This document shows positions 19,044 through 26,448 of a stretch of 64,000 nucleotides of DNA, one piece after another. The stretch is from NCBI RefSeq assembly GCF_029382225.1, contig NZ_JARLTC010000011.1, forward strand, positions 62,001 through 126,000, written 5' to 3'. The position numbers were made by a program, and so were the translations under genes. Within the stretch, counting starts at the first letter, position 1. Each line of letters begins with the position of its first letter. Source of the DNA: Spongiactinospora sp. TRM90649. Its GTDB lineage: Bacteria > Actinomycetota > Actinomycetes > Streptosporangiales > Streptosporangiaceae. The notes under the pieces are model-generated. The model saw nothing but the letters and a program-made list of their open reading frames with translations, had not been told where the DNA came from and did no database searches.

Positions 19044-20066
19044 ATGGCGGACCTCACGATTCCGGAGGGCGGATTCTGGCCGGCGCCGGAAATCCCCCAG
19101 CCGAACATCTATCCGATGGAGTGGCGCGTCGAGACGGAGAAACTCGCGGCCATCTACGAGAAGTCCAAGAAGGTGGTGTGGAACCCGGCCGACCTGCCGT
19201 GGGAGTCCCTCGACCCGGCCGACTTCACCCGCGAGCAGCGGCTCGGCATCATGTACTGGTTCTCGGTCCTCGCCAACTTCGACGCGAGCGGCCCGGCGGT
19301 ATTCGCCCGCGCCACCATCCACGCCTTCGAAAAGCACGAGGAAGATCCCGTTCGTAAGTGCTTCTTCTCGATCACCAGAGACGAGATGAACCACGAGGAA
19401 TGCTGCCAGCGCACCATCGCCCGGCTCTGGCCGGGCGGCCCGTTGGACTGGGCCCCGTCCGACGACCTGGAGGAGGCGGCCCACAACAACATCGCCTGGC
19501 TCTACCACAACGGCGGGCGCTACTGGACCGGCTACAACATGGCCGTCGGGAAGTACACCCTCCCCGTGCTGTTCACCAGCTTCATGATGGGCGAGATGGC
19601 CGCGTCCACGCTCTTCCGCGGCATGTCCTCGGGTACCACGCACCCGGTGTTCGGCGACATGTTCCAGCGCATCGGCCGCGACGAGTCGCGACACCTGCAG
19701 ATCTGCATGACCATCCTGGAGAACCATTGGCCCGGTCTCACCGATGACGTGCGCACCACCATCACCCGCCAGTTGCGCGCCGGGTTCGTGTTCCTCTCGA
19801 TGATCCTTTGGGAGCCGCCGGAGGGCTTCTGGGAGCTTCCGCCGTACTTCATGCCCAACCACCGCGTCCTGATGGACCACGCCCGCGACGCCGGGCTGGG
19901 CGTCCTGTCATACGAGGAACAGGCGGAGAACTGGCGCGTGGCCATGGCCCGCATCCGCACCATCGTCGCCCGCTGGGGCATCGAGTTCCCGGCCATCCCG
20001 GAACTGGACATCGAGGGCGTCGAAGTGGACATCATCGACCCGGAGGACATCATCCCGGTGTTCTGA
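19044..20066 (+). CDS. Diiron ferritin-like (R2-like) protein of unknown function
   Basis: A 340-residue all-helical protein with a full set of putative diiron ligands: D80 in helix A, E114 and H117 (EMNH), a Glu in GEMAAS, and ExxH in GRDESRHLQIC. This pattern matches the ribonucleotide reductase R2-like/ferritin-like oxygenase superfamily, but the sequence is not NrdB and no radical tyrosine can be assigned. It is therefore a candidate oxygenase or N-oxygenase. ATG 19044 has a perfect AGGAGG seven nt upstream, suggesting strong expression. It stands alone: a transporter gene ends 56 nt upstream and the next gene is convergent. No reductase partner is nearby. Confidence 0.75.
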   Translation: MADLTIPEGGFWPAPEIPQPNIYPMEWRVETEKLAAIYEKSKKVVWNPADLPWESLDPADFTREQRLGIMYWFSVLANFDASGPAVFARATIHAFEKHEEDPVRKCFFSITRDEMNHEECCQRTIARLWPGGPLDWAPSDDLEEAAHNNIAWLYHNGGRYWTGYNMAVGKYTLPVLFTSFMMGEMAASTLFRGMSSGTTHPVFGDMFQRIGRDESRHLQICMTILENHWPGLTDDVRTTITRQLRAGFVFLSMILWEPPEGFWELPPYFMPNHRVLMDHARDAGLGVLSYEEQAENWRVAMARIRTIVARWGIEFPAIPELDIEGVEVDIIDPEDIIPVF

Positions 20067-20098
20067 CGGGCGGTCGCGAAGGCGGCGGGGGGAGCAGG

Positions 20099-20617
20099 TC
20101 AGTCGGTGTGCCGGGTGGTCGACGCCATGCCGTCGCCCGCTCCGTCGGGCCATTTGTCCGGCTGCGTGACGTAGCTGCCCCGGTAGGAGACCGTGAACAC
20201 CCACCCCTGCTGCCGCAGGTAGTCCACGGCCTGGCGAGCGGTCACCTTGGCCACGTCGTACTGCTGCATGAGGGTCTTCTCACTGGCGATCGGCCGATTC
20301 GGGGCCAGCTCGCCGCCGCGGATGCGCTCGACGATGTCGTTGGCGATCTGCTGGTACATCGGCGTCTTCCGCCGCGTACGCGGCAACCCTGGCCTGCCGA
20401 CGAAGGTGCCCTCACCCTGGACGGTGTACACCAGGCCCTGCTCGCGCAACTCCCTGGCGACCCGGCGCGCGGTGGTGCGGGCGACGCCGTACTCGGCCTC
20501 GATCTGCGCTTCGCTCGGCATGGGGTCGCCTGCTTGGAGATCGCCGGTTTTGATCAGATCCTTTATGATCTGGGCGATCTGCACGTATAGCGGTATCGGT
20601 CCGTCTCGGTCAAGCAC
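20099..20617 (-). CDS. Regulator composed of two tandem GntR winged helices
   Basis: A 172-residue protein containing two complete GntR DNA-binding domains and no effector domain. Domain 1 spans about 8-72 (PLYVQIAQIIKDLI to GEGTFVG), domain 2 about 87-152 (PMYQQIANDIVERI to YRGSYVT). Ordinary GntR regulators have one such domain plus a C-terminal ligand domain. GTG 20617 lies just after TAAGAT, so a leaderless transcript is plausible. Similar double-GntR proteins are known near actinomycete integrative elements; no integrase or replication gene is seen here. Confidence 0.85.
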   Translation of the reverse strand: MLDRDGPIPLYVQIAQIIKDLIKTGDLQAGDPMPSEAQIEAEYGVARTTARRVARELREQGLVYTVQGEGTFVGRPGLPRTRRKTPMYQQIANDIVERIRGGELAPNRPIASEKTLMQQYDVAKVTARQAVDYLRQQGWVFTVSYRGSYVTQPDKWPDGAGDGMASTTRHTD

Positions 20618-20645
20618 ACTCTTATCTTAGACCAAAGGGTACGGC
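20618..20645 (-). promoter_or_regulatory. Promoter/operator candidate of the tandem-GntR gene
   Basis: On the minus strand TTGGTCTAAGATAAGAG precedes the GTG start, giving a TAAGAT -10 box and an imperfect dyad around TCTTAGA. An autoregulatory GntR operator is plausible here. Confidence 0.4.
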
Positions 20646-21140
20646 CTGCTATAAAGCAGATGTCTGCGGCCCGCTTTCAAACGTCTCCAGTACGAGCGGA
20701 TACAAGCTATACCCATGCTTTGCTGGGGCTCCTGACCAGATCCGGACGGCCCGGCGGAGTACCCGCATCCCCCGGTGCCACCGCCGCCCTGCCCGGCCGA
20801 TCACCCGGAAACCGTATCGCCGTCGATCGCCCCCACTCGAACACTGATATAACCCTTTCGCCCGCATCGCTCATCGTGAGCCCACCGCCGCCGGGCTCAT
20901 GTCTCATGACATGCGACGATCGCCCCCGCCCGCCCCTCGCCGATTCCCCTTCAAGCGGGTAGGCCGCGTACCACGGAAACGAACGTGGCTGCCTTTTCCC
21001 CTATCACCTAGATATCCACAGAAGTGCCCATACGCACGCCGTATCCCCAGCGCCGGCCTGCGAGAGGCGTCCGACCCCGCTGGGAAAGGCACTGCGCCGT
21101 AGCCTGACGTCGAGGAGACGCGCAGGAAGGCGCCGGGCTG
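20646..21140. other. Non-coding stretch between the GntR and XRE genes
   Basis: About 495 nt with locally lower GC (for example around 20650-20720 and 20985-21020). Only short frames without recognisable homology or ribosome sites are present. No tRNA, repeat or terminal inverted repeat is seen. It may be a decayed gene region within an accessory strip. Confidence 0.5.
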
Positions 21141-21563
21141 ATGAATGATGAGGCCACCATCGGAGCTCGGCTCCGAATGCTCCGTAAATGGCGGAAAATG
21201 ACGCTCGCCGAGCTGGCCGATCGCGTCGGCGTGAGCAAGAGCCACCTGTCCATGGCCGAACGCGGCGAGAGCGGGGAGAGGGTGCTCGCGCTCGCCAACG
21301 GCATCGATGAGAGCAGGCTCGCCGTACGGCAGAGCCGACACGCGAACATGCTGGCGGATGTCGGACGCGCCCTGGCCCGGGAGCGGAAGACCCGGCAAAA
21401 GGCCGTCCGATGGCTACGCCGAGCGGAGCACATCGCCCCCCAGCGCATCCGCAACTCCGCACCCGTCAGGGAGACGGTCGGCGTGCTGCTCAACCAGCCC
21501 CTCCCAGGGACGGCAGGCCGCGAACTGCGAGGGATGGCCGCGCGCATGGGCATCCCGCACTGA
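21141..21563 (+). CDS. Short XRE-family protein, probable internal deletion
   Basis: A 140-residue protein. Residues 5-45 are an HTH_3 domain (IGARLRMLRKWRKMTLAELADRVGVSKSHLSMAERGE). From about residue 58 the sequence (SRHANMLADVGRALARERKT, then AVRWLRRAEHIAPQRIRNS and VRETV) matches the C-terminal TPR-like end of the ~400-residue actinomycete XRE/TPR regulators. The central ~250 residues normally between them are missing, and the joint is in frame. ATG 21141 has a weak GGCGCCGG leader. It could be a functional mini-regulator or a decaying gene. Confidence 0.7.
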   Translation: MNDEATIGARLRMLRKWRKMTLAELADRVGVSKSHLSMAERGESGERVLALANGIDESRLAVRQSRHANMLADVGRALARERKTRQKAVRWLRRAEHIAPQRIRNSAPVRETVGVLLNQPLPGTAGRELRGMAARMGIPH

Positions 21564-21696
21564 TGCTCACCATGTGCATCCGATCGATTTCACAGTGGTG
21601 AGATTCGCAGGTGGTGGTGCCCCTACTGTCTCCAGCCATGGAGAGTCACCATCTGCAGCGGCTCTGTGGGGAGACCGCTCGTCGTGGCTGGGCGGC

Positions 21697-21724
21697 GCGG
21701 ACCCGGTCGCGTGACCGGGTCCGC
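21697..21724 (+). terminator. Perfect hairpin downstream of the XRE gene
   Basis: A 12-bp perfect stem (GCGGACCCGGTC with GACCGGGTCCGC) closes a GCGT loop. It is 130 nt after the XRE stop and fits an actinobacterial U-less terminator. The remainder of 21564-21891 shows no gene. Confidence 0.65.
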
Positions 21725-21891
21725 TCCCGCGCGTGACCGATTCCGACACGACCGGGATGAGTGACACCGTCGTCCGCCGGGACGACCGGTTCCGATGGTC
21801 ATAGGGAGCGCCGAAACGTCCTGGCCTTGGGCGGCCCCGACCCGGTGATGGCGCACCGGCCGGGGCCTTGATCGCAGAGGAGCTGCGACCC

Positions 21892-22212
21892 GTGAGAAAT
21901 CCTAGTCCCGTGCCGAAATCCGGCATGGCGGACTTTCCCGATCAAGATGACGATGTGCTGGCTTCGTGGGAGGTCGATGCGGGTGACCGTGGCTCGGCGG
22001 GTGTGACCGGTTCGGCCGCGGTGGCGGCGGCGGCGGACATGCTGTCGGCTCTGGCCGCCCATCCGAACGGTCGTGGCCGGGTACGGCTGGCGCGGCTGAT
22101 CCCCGCGGTGGACGGGGCGCGGTATCGGTACGGCGCGACCGTGCTGACGGCCCGCCGTAGCGGCGGGGCCACGGTGACCGCGGACGGCGACGCGTGGGAG
22201 GCCACTCCATGA
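21892..22212 (+). CDS. Hypothetical small protein
   Basis: 106 residues from GTG 21892, with GAGGAG nine nt upstream. The middle has an Ala-rich helix (SAAVAAAADMLSALAAHP) and a C-terminal beta-like region GARYRYGATVLTARR. No family is recognised. Third-position GC suggests real coding. It lies in the accessory strip, convergent with the secreted beta-helix gene. Its stop overlaps an ATG (22209), but the frame that follows runs antisense into the beta-helix gene and is not accepted as a gene. Confidence 0.5.
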   Translation: MRNPSPVPKSGMADFPDQDDDVLASWEVDAGDRGSAGVTGSAAVAAAADMLSALAAHPNGRGRVRLARLIPAVDGARYRYGATVLTARRSGGATVTADGDAWEATP

Positions 22213-22343
22213 GCCGGTACGGCAGAGCGAGCATGCCGCCGGAGCGTACCGAACGGGCAGGCGGGCTCTCCGGTCAAGGTCCCTTGGACGCGCGGTGGCC
22301 ACACCGCCGCGCGACACGAGAATCCTGTGGTGCTCGTGTCATC

Positions 22344-22389
22344 GGCGCGGACGGGCCGGGCACCTGCTCCGTCCCGTCCCGTCCGCGCC
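22344..22389. terminator. Hairpin between convergent genes
   Basis: GGCGCGGACGGG (22344-22355) is a perfect 12-bp complement of CCCGTCCGCGCC (22378-22389), with a 22-nt loop. It lies just after the 3' end of the minus-strand beta-helix gene and can serve both directions. Confidence 0.6.
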
Positions 22390-22407
22390 CCCTCTCGGTG
22401 GCACGCC

Positions 22408-23547
22408 TCAGAAGCAGGTCAGGTCCGGGTTCGGCGACGGGCCGCACGGGCCCTGGTTGCCGCCGCCGTCGATCACCATGGCCGGAGGTGCCCAGATCAT
22501 GTACCCGCTGTTGCCGGTGCCGATGTTGTCCGTGAGGGTGATCCGCATGATCGGATTGGTGGTCCGCGTCCAGAGGTGGATACCGCCCTGGATTGGGGCG
22601 CCGCTCGTGTCGGTGATCCCACTGGGGGTGTGACCGTTGCCGGTGAACACGTTCGCCGAGAGCGCGGCGGGACTGGACATCGCGTGGTGGTTGGACAACA
22701 GCATGCCCACCGTGGCGTTGTCCTCGAACATATTGTCGCGCACGATCACGTTGCGGATGCCCGAGCCGGTCAGGCCGATGTCGTTGTCGCGGAACACGTT
22801 GTCCTCGACGACGGTCGCGCGGGCCGGGTCGAAGACCTCTTTCGCGGTGAACGCGGTGCCCGGGGCGTTCTTGAACTCGTTGTCCTTGAACAGGTTTCGG
22901 CGGCACTCGCTCCCGTTGGTCACGGGGTAGCCGTCGAAGACGTTGCCGGTGTAGACGCCGAGGTCGGACTGGGCGATGGTGAGGCTTCCGCCGGTCAGGA
23001 CGCTGTCGCGGACGGCGGAGTAGTTCGCCGAGTGGATGGAGATCGGGCCGGTGACGGTGCAGTCGTCGATGGTCACACTGCCGTACAGGATCGTGACCCC
23101 CTTGACCTCGCAGGTGCTCAGGCCGCCGGAGAGGGTCACCTTCCCGCCGGGATACCCGCTGACCGACTGCCCTACGAGCCGGACGTCGGTGAAGGCGATC
23201 TGCCCCGCGACGCTGCCGACGTTGGTCACGCTCGCTCCGCTGCCGAACCCGCTGATCGTGCCGTTCAGCACGCTGACGCCGGTGCGTCCCTGCACCCGGA
23301 TCGCGGTGCTGGTGCCGCTGCCGGTGAGGGAGTTCCCGGCCAGATCGACGGTCACGTCGTCGGCGCCGATGATGAAGCCGGGGCCGGGACAGTGCAGGTC
23401 GGCGGTGAGGGTGACGCTAGCGGTGAGCGTGTCGCCGCAGTTCACGGTGAGCGCTTCGGCCCGTGGGGCCAGGGCCACCACGAGTGTGACGGCGGACGCG
23501 AGGGCGAGTAATCGCCGGGTCGCGGCGGATATCCAGGTTTTCGGCAC
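22408..23547 (-). CDS. Secreted right-handed parallel beta-helix protein
   Basis: A 379-residue protein with an N-terminal signal peptide (basic MPKTWISAATRR, hydrophobic LLALASAVTLVVALA, likely cleavage near PRAEA at about residue 32). The mature part consists of irregular Asn/Asp/Gly-rich coils such as VVEDNVFRDNDIGLTGSG and VIVRDNMFEDNATVGM, the NosD/pectate-lyase-like parallel beta-helix pattern. Several cysteines suit an exported disulfide protein. No catalytic residues can be assigned, so polysaccharide binding or cleavage is only a possibility. GTG 23547 has AGGAG five nt upstream. Confidence 0.8.
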   Translation of the reverse strand: MPKTWISAATRRLLALASAVTLVVALAPRAEALTVNCGDTLTASVTLTADLHCPGPGFIIGADDVTVDLAGNSLTGSGTSTAIRVQGRTGVSVLNGTISGFGSGASVTNVGSVAGQIAFTDVRLVGQSVSGYPGGKVTLSGGLSTCEVKGVTILYGSVTIDDCTVTGPISIHSANYSAVRDSVLTGGSLTIAQSDLGVYTGNVFDGYPVTNGSECRRNLFKDNEFKNAPGTAFTAKEVFDPARATVVEDNVFRDNDIGLTGSGIRNVIVRDNMFEDNATVGMLLSNHHAMSSPAALSANVFTGNGHTPSGITDTSGAPIQGGIHLWTRTTNPIMRITLTDNIGTGNSGYMIWAPPAMVIDGGGNQGPCGPSPNPDLTCF

Positions 23548-23887
23548 TGCGTCTCCTACTCAGGACTTTTCGGGACATGCGAAGCCGGCGCATTCGCGAG
23601 AGGTGCTGAGGTACGGCGGACGGCTCCGCCCTGCAGCGTTCCAAAATCAGCATGCAGGGCATCCGAAGATCCGTGAAGTAACGCAATCCGCGCCCGGCCG
23701 TACAGAGAATTGTGACGACGAAGGTGATATCGCCATCGACTCTGTCAGTCTCTAGGACAAATCCCCGATCGATGCCCGCTGTACCCAATTCGGCCCCGGC
23801 CTGGCATTGCCGCTGCCGCCACCGCGCGGCCCGCGATCAGCGAGACGGCCACGCGCTCGCCTTGACCACGACCTGCGCGATCACCGG
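23548..23887. other. Non-coding stretch between the beta-helix gene and the CRISPR remnant
   Basis: 340 nt with no supported gene. It includes the leader of the minus-strand beta-helix gene. A weakly CRISPR-repeat-like segment may lie near 23825-23850 (GCGATCAGCGAGAC), too degraded to count. Confidence 0.4.
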
Positions 23888-23986
23888 CATGCGACCCCTC
23901 TCAGGGGCGATGAGGACTCCCGTAAAGGTAGTCGCACGCACAGGGTGTCCGATTATCATGCGACCCCTCTCAGGGGCGATGAGGAC
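23888..23986 (-). CRISPR. Minimal CRISPR array: two repeats, one spacer
   Basis: An identical 30-nt repeat occurs at 23888-23917 and 23957-23986, separated by a unique 39-nt spacer (23918-23956). The repeat begins CATGCGACCCC and ends GGGGCGATGAGGAC; its centre CCCCT-CTC-AGGGG forms a hairpin. Read on the minus strand it begins GTCCTCATCGCCCC, a style common to actinobacterial type I/III arrays. Strand is assigned from the leader-like element on the right. No cas gene is within the window, so the array is orphan or a remnant. Confidence 0.75.
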
Positions 23987-24041
23987 CCCAATGTAAAGAC
24001 GCTGGTCAGCGCTCTGATCTCTGGGGTGGAAATCTTGGATT

Positions 24042-24088
24042 CTGCAGTGAACCTCCGGTAGTGCAAAAACCCTGGAGGTTTGCTGCAG
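24042..24088 (-). promoter_or_regulatory. Long inverted repeat, CRISPR-leader-like
   Basis: CTGCAGTGAACCTCC (24042-24056) and GGAGGTTTGCTGCAG (24074-24088) pair at 13 of 15 positions around a 17-nt loop containing GTGCAAAAACC. It lies 55 nt to the right of the last repeat in the only AT-rich patch of the area, as a CRISPR leader would. Leader function is an inference. Confidence 0.55.
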
Positions 24089-24358
24089 ATCAATGATCGT
24101 TATTCTGTCTCGGCTGCCCCGCCGCGCATCCCGTTCCTCCGGTGCGGCGGGATCTTGGCGGTGGCTTCACGATACCCATCCGAGGGCTCGATCGGGTGTA
24201 GGAAATGCGGTCTGGCGTTCGCGGCGCGGTAGTGCTGGGGACCATGGTTGGGCGGTCGTGGCCCGAGGGGGCTCAAGGGGGTGCGACCTGCGGGGACCAC
24301 GGTTGGGCGTTGCGCGGGGAGCGGGGCTCGCGGTGGTGTCGCCCGCAGGCCCGAGGGG
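24089..24358. repeat. G-rich intergenic stretch with an 18-nt direct repeat
   Basis: GGGGACCATGGTTGGGCG (24237-24254) recurs at 24292-24309 with one mismatch. The plus strand from about 24200 is strongly G-biased. No gene is supported. It lies between the CRISPR leader-like element and the 3' end of the GntR/UTRA gene. Confidence 0.5.
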
Positions 24359-25114
24359 TCAGGGGCGGACGGGGAGGGTGTAGACGGCTCGGAAGCGGTC
24401 GCCGGAGACGATGATGTCGCCTGTCTCTACCGGGCGGTCGCCTGCGAGGTGGGTGCGTTCGATGTGGAGGACGTTGACTCCGGCGGGGAGGTCGAGGGCG
24501 TCGCGTTCGGCGGGTTCGGGGATGCGGGTGCGGATGCTTTCGACGACCTCGGAGACGGTGACGCCGACGGACGCCATGCGGGCGATGACGCTCTGCCTGC
24601 CGTCGCTGCCCTCGGCGGTGATGCCGGGTTCGGGCATGGGCTGGCTGAGTTCGGCCGGCTCGTAGGAGAAGGCGAGCTGGATCGGCTTGCCGTTGCTGCG
24701 GAAGAGGTACCGCGCCCTGACGACGGGGGCCGCCTCGCGCATGCGCAGGCGTTCGGCGATGGCCCGGCTGGCGTGGCTGCGTTCGACCCGCCAGACCCAG
24801 GTGACGTTGAGGCCGTAGGGCTGCAGGTCGGCGGCGAGCGGGGCGTGGTGGTCGAGGAAGCGGCCCCGGTGCAGGGGGAGCAGCACCGGGCGTGGCCGGA
24901 CGTAGTGGCCGGAGCCGACGCGGCCGACGATCAGCCCTTCGGCGGCGAGCACGCGCAGGGCGTGGCGCGCGGCTGTCTCGCCCACGCCGTACTTGCGGGT
25001 GAGCTGAGCCCGGGACGGGATCAGCGCGCCCGGCGCGAGGGTGCCGTCGACGATCTGACGCCGAAGATCTTCGACGATGCGCAGGTAGACCGGATCGGAG
25101 CTGGCCATTTCCAT
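24359..25114 (-). CDS. GntR/HutC-type regulator with UTRA domain
   Basis: A 251-residue regulator. Residues 8-72 form a GntR winged helix (IPSRAQLTRKYGVGETAARHALRVLAAEGLI), and residues ~95-245 a UTRA ligand-binding domain of the chorismate-lyase fold. The ligand is usually a sugar phosphate, amino acid or intermediate; nothing identifies it here. ATG 25114 is used; an in-frame ATG lies two codons later. It is divergent from dapA, 330 nt away, but control of dapA is not implied by any visible operator. Confidence 0.9.
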   Translation of the reverse strand: MEMASSDPVYLRIVEDLRRQIVDGTLAPGALIPSRAQLTRKYGVGETAARHALRVLAAEGLIVGRVGSGHYVRPRPVLLPLHRGRFLDHHAPLAADLQPYGLNVTWVWRVERSHASRAIAERLRMREAAPVVRARYLFRSNGKPIQLAFSYEPAELSQPMPEPGITAEGSDGRQSVIARMASVGVTVSEVVESIRTRIPEPAERDALDLPAGVNVLHIERTHLAGDRPVETGDIIVSGDRFRAVYTLPVRP

Positions 25115-25290
25115 CCCTGAGTAGGCCCGTGGCTCAATCTTGTCGTATCGAACGGGCGACGGAGGGTAACCGGCTCAAATTGGAGTGCCAACTTTGGGAC
25201 ACGACCCAACCGATCGCCAGGGCGACGATCCTGGCGAAAATATTTCAGGAAGCGTGTAACACCACGGTAAGGGACGCCGATTGTTCGGTA

Positions 25291-25334
25291 GAGGTCGCTG
25301 ATGTGTGTACCCCCGAGCACATATCAGCGACCTC
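25291..25334. promoter_or_regulatory. 17-bp inverted repeat upstream of dapA
   Basis: GAGGTCGCTGATGTGTG (25291-25307) pairs with CACATATCAGCGACCTC (25318-25334) at 16 of 17 positions, with a 10-nt loop, and TTCTCGTC follows. It lies between two divergent genes, where no terminator is expected, about 110 nt before the dapA start. A leader attenuator, an operator or a remnant of a mobile element are all possible. Confidence 0.6.
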
Positions 25335-25444
25335 TTCTCGTCATCCGGGTTACGCGACCCACCGTGCCCGATGAGGGCGGGCGAGCCTGCGGACCGGGGT
25401 GGCGGGGTCCACTGTCCCGGCCGTTCCGGGGTACCGTTCGGTCT

Positions 25445-26362
25445 ATGGCATCGCCAACTCGAACCTCGGACGCCCCATTCGGCCGCATGCTGACCGCGAT
25501 GGTCACCCCGTTCACCTCTGAGGGCGCCGTCGACTATGACGCCGCCCGGGCGCTCGCCGCGTATCTGGTCGACGACCAGCGCAACGACGGCATCGTGGTG
25601 AACGGCACGACGGGCGAGTCGCCCGTCACCGGCGACGAGGAGAAAGAGCGGCTGGTGCGCGTCGTGGCGGAGACGGTGGGCGATCGCGCCACCGTCGTGG
25701 CCGGCGCCGGAACCTATGACACCCACCACAGCGTGGAGCTGGCCAGGCGCGCCGAGCGCGCGGGCGCGCACGCGCTCCTTCTGGTGACTCCGTATTACAA
25801 CAAGCCGCCGCAGGAGGGTGTGTACCGCCACTTCGTCTCGGTCGCCGACGCCACCGGGCTGCCCGTGATGCTTTACGACATCCCCGGGCGCACCGGCACG
25901 CCGATCGCGACCGAAACGCTGATCCGACTGGGCCAGCACGACCGGATCCTCGCGGTGAAGGACGCCAAGGGCGACCTGTACGCCGGGTCCCACGTGATGT
26001 CCGCGACCGACCTCGTCTTCTACTCCGGTGACGACGCGCTCAACCTGCCCTGGCTCTCCGTGGGCGCGGCCGGGTTCGTCAGCGTCGTCGGCCACGTGGT
26101 GGGGTCCGAGCTGGCCAGGATGATCGAACGTCACCGCGCGGGCGACCCTGAGGGCGCGCTCGCGATCCACCGGCGGCTCCTGCCCGTGGTGGACGGGATC
26201 ATGATGAAGGCCGGTGGCGCGATCATGGCCAAGGCCGCGCTGGAACTGGTGGGACGCCCGGCCGGGCCGGTGCGCCCGCCGCTGGTCGAGGCCGCACAAG
26301 AGCAGATCGCCGAGCTGCGGGCGTGTCTCGTGGCGGGCGGGGTGAAGCTGTCCGACACCTGA
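25445..26362 (+). CDS. dapA: 4-hydroxy-tetrahydrodipicolinate synthase
   Basis: Condenses pyruvate with aspartate semialdehyde, the first committed step to diaminopimelate and lysine. It has 305 residues in a (beta/alpha)8 fold. NGTTGESPVT, the Tyr of VTPYYNKPPQEGVYRHF and the YDIPGRT segment are visible; the Schiff-base Lys is in ILAVKDAKGDL. ATG 25445 gives the family N-terminus FGRMLTAMVTPF; the open frame upstream has no homology. It is followed by rnj, the standard actinobacterial pairing. Confidence 0.95.
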   Translation: MASPTRTSDAPFGRMLTAMVTPFTSEGAVDYDAARALAAYLVDDQRNDGIVVNGTTGESPVTGDEEKERLVRVVAETVGDRATVVAGAGTYDTHHSVELARRAERAGAHALLLVTPYYNKPPQEGVYRHFVSVADATGLPVMLYDIPGRTGTPIATETLIRLGQHDRILAVKDAKGDLYAGSHVMSATDLVFYSGDDALNLPWLSVGAAGFVSVVGHVVGSELARMIERHRAGDPEGALAIHRRLLPVVDGIMMKAGGAIMAKAALELVGRPAGPVRPPLVEAAQEQIAELRACLVAGGVKLSDT

Positions 26363-26448
26363 TCATGGGGAGGAATCAGCAGTTTGAACAACAGTAGCCA
26401 CAGCGGGCGGTCCGGCGAGGGCACCGTCTCGGCGCGAGGGGAGCGCGC

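Noticed and set aside
20707..20907. Short minus-strand frames between the GntR and XRE genes
   Set aside because: No homology, no convincing ribosome site, inconsistent codon use.
22209..22535. Frame starting at an ATGA overlap after the hypothetical gene
   Set aside because: Arg/Pro/Cys-rich, runs antisense into the beta-helix gene and crosses the terminator hairpin; the overlap is probably chance.
23820..23850. A possible third, degenerate CRISPR repeat left of the array
   Set aside because: Only a short part (GCGAT..AGAC) resembles the repeat end; below what can be supported.
24248..25120. A 290-codon plus-strand frame opposite the GntR/UTRA gene
   Set aside because: Antisense to a clear regulator gene, with repetitive Asp/Gly/Ala composition and no ribosome site.
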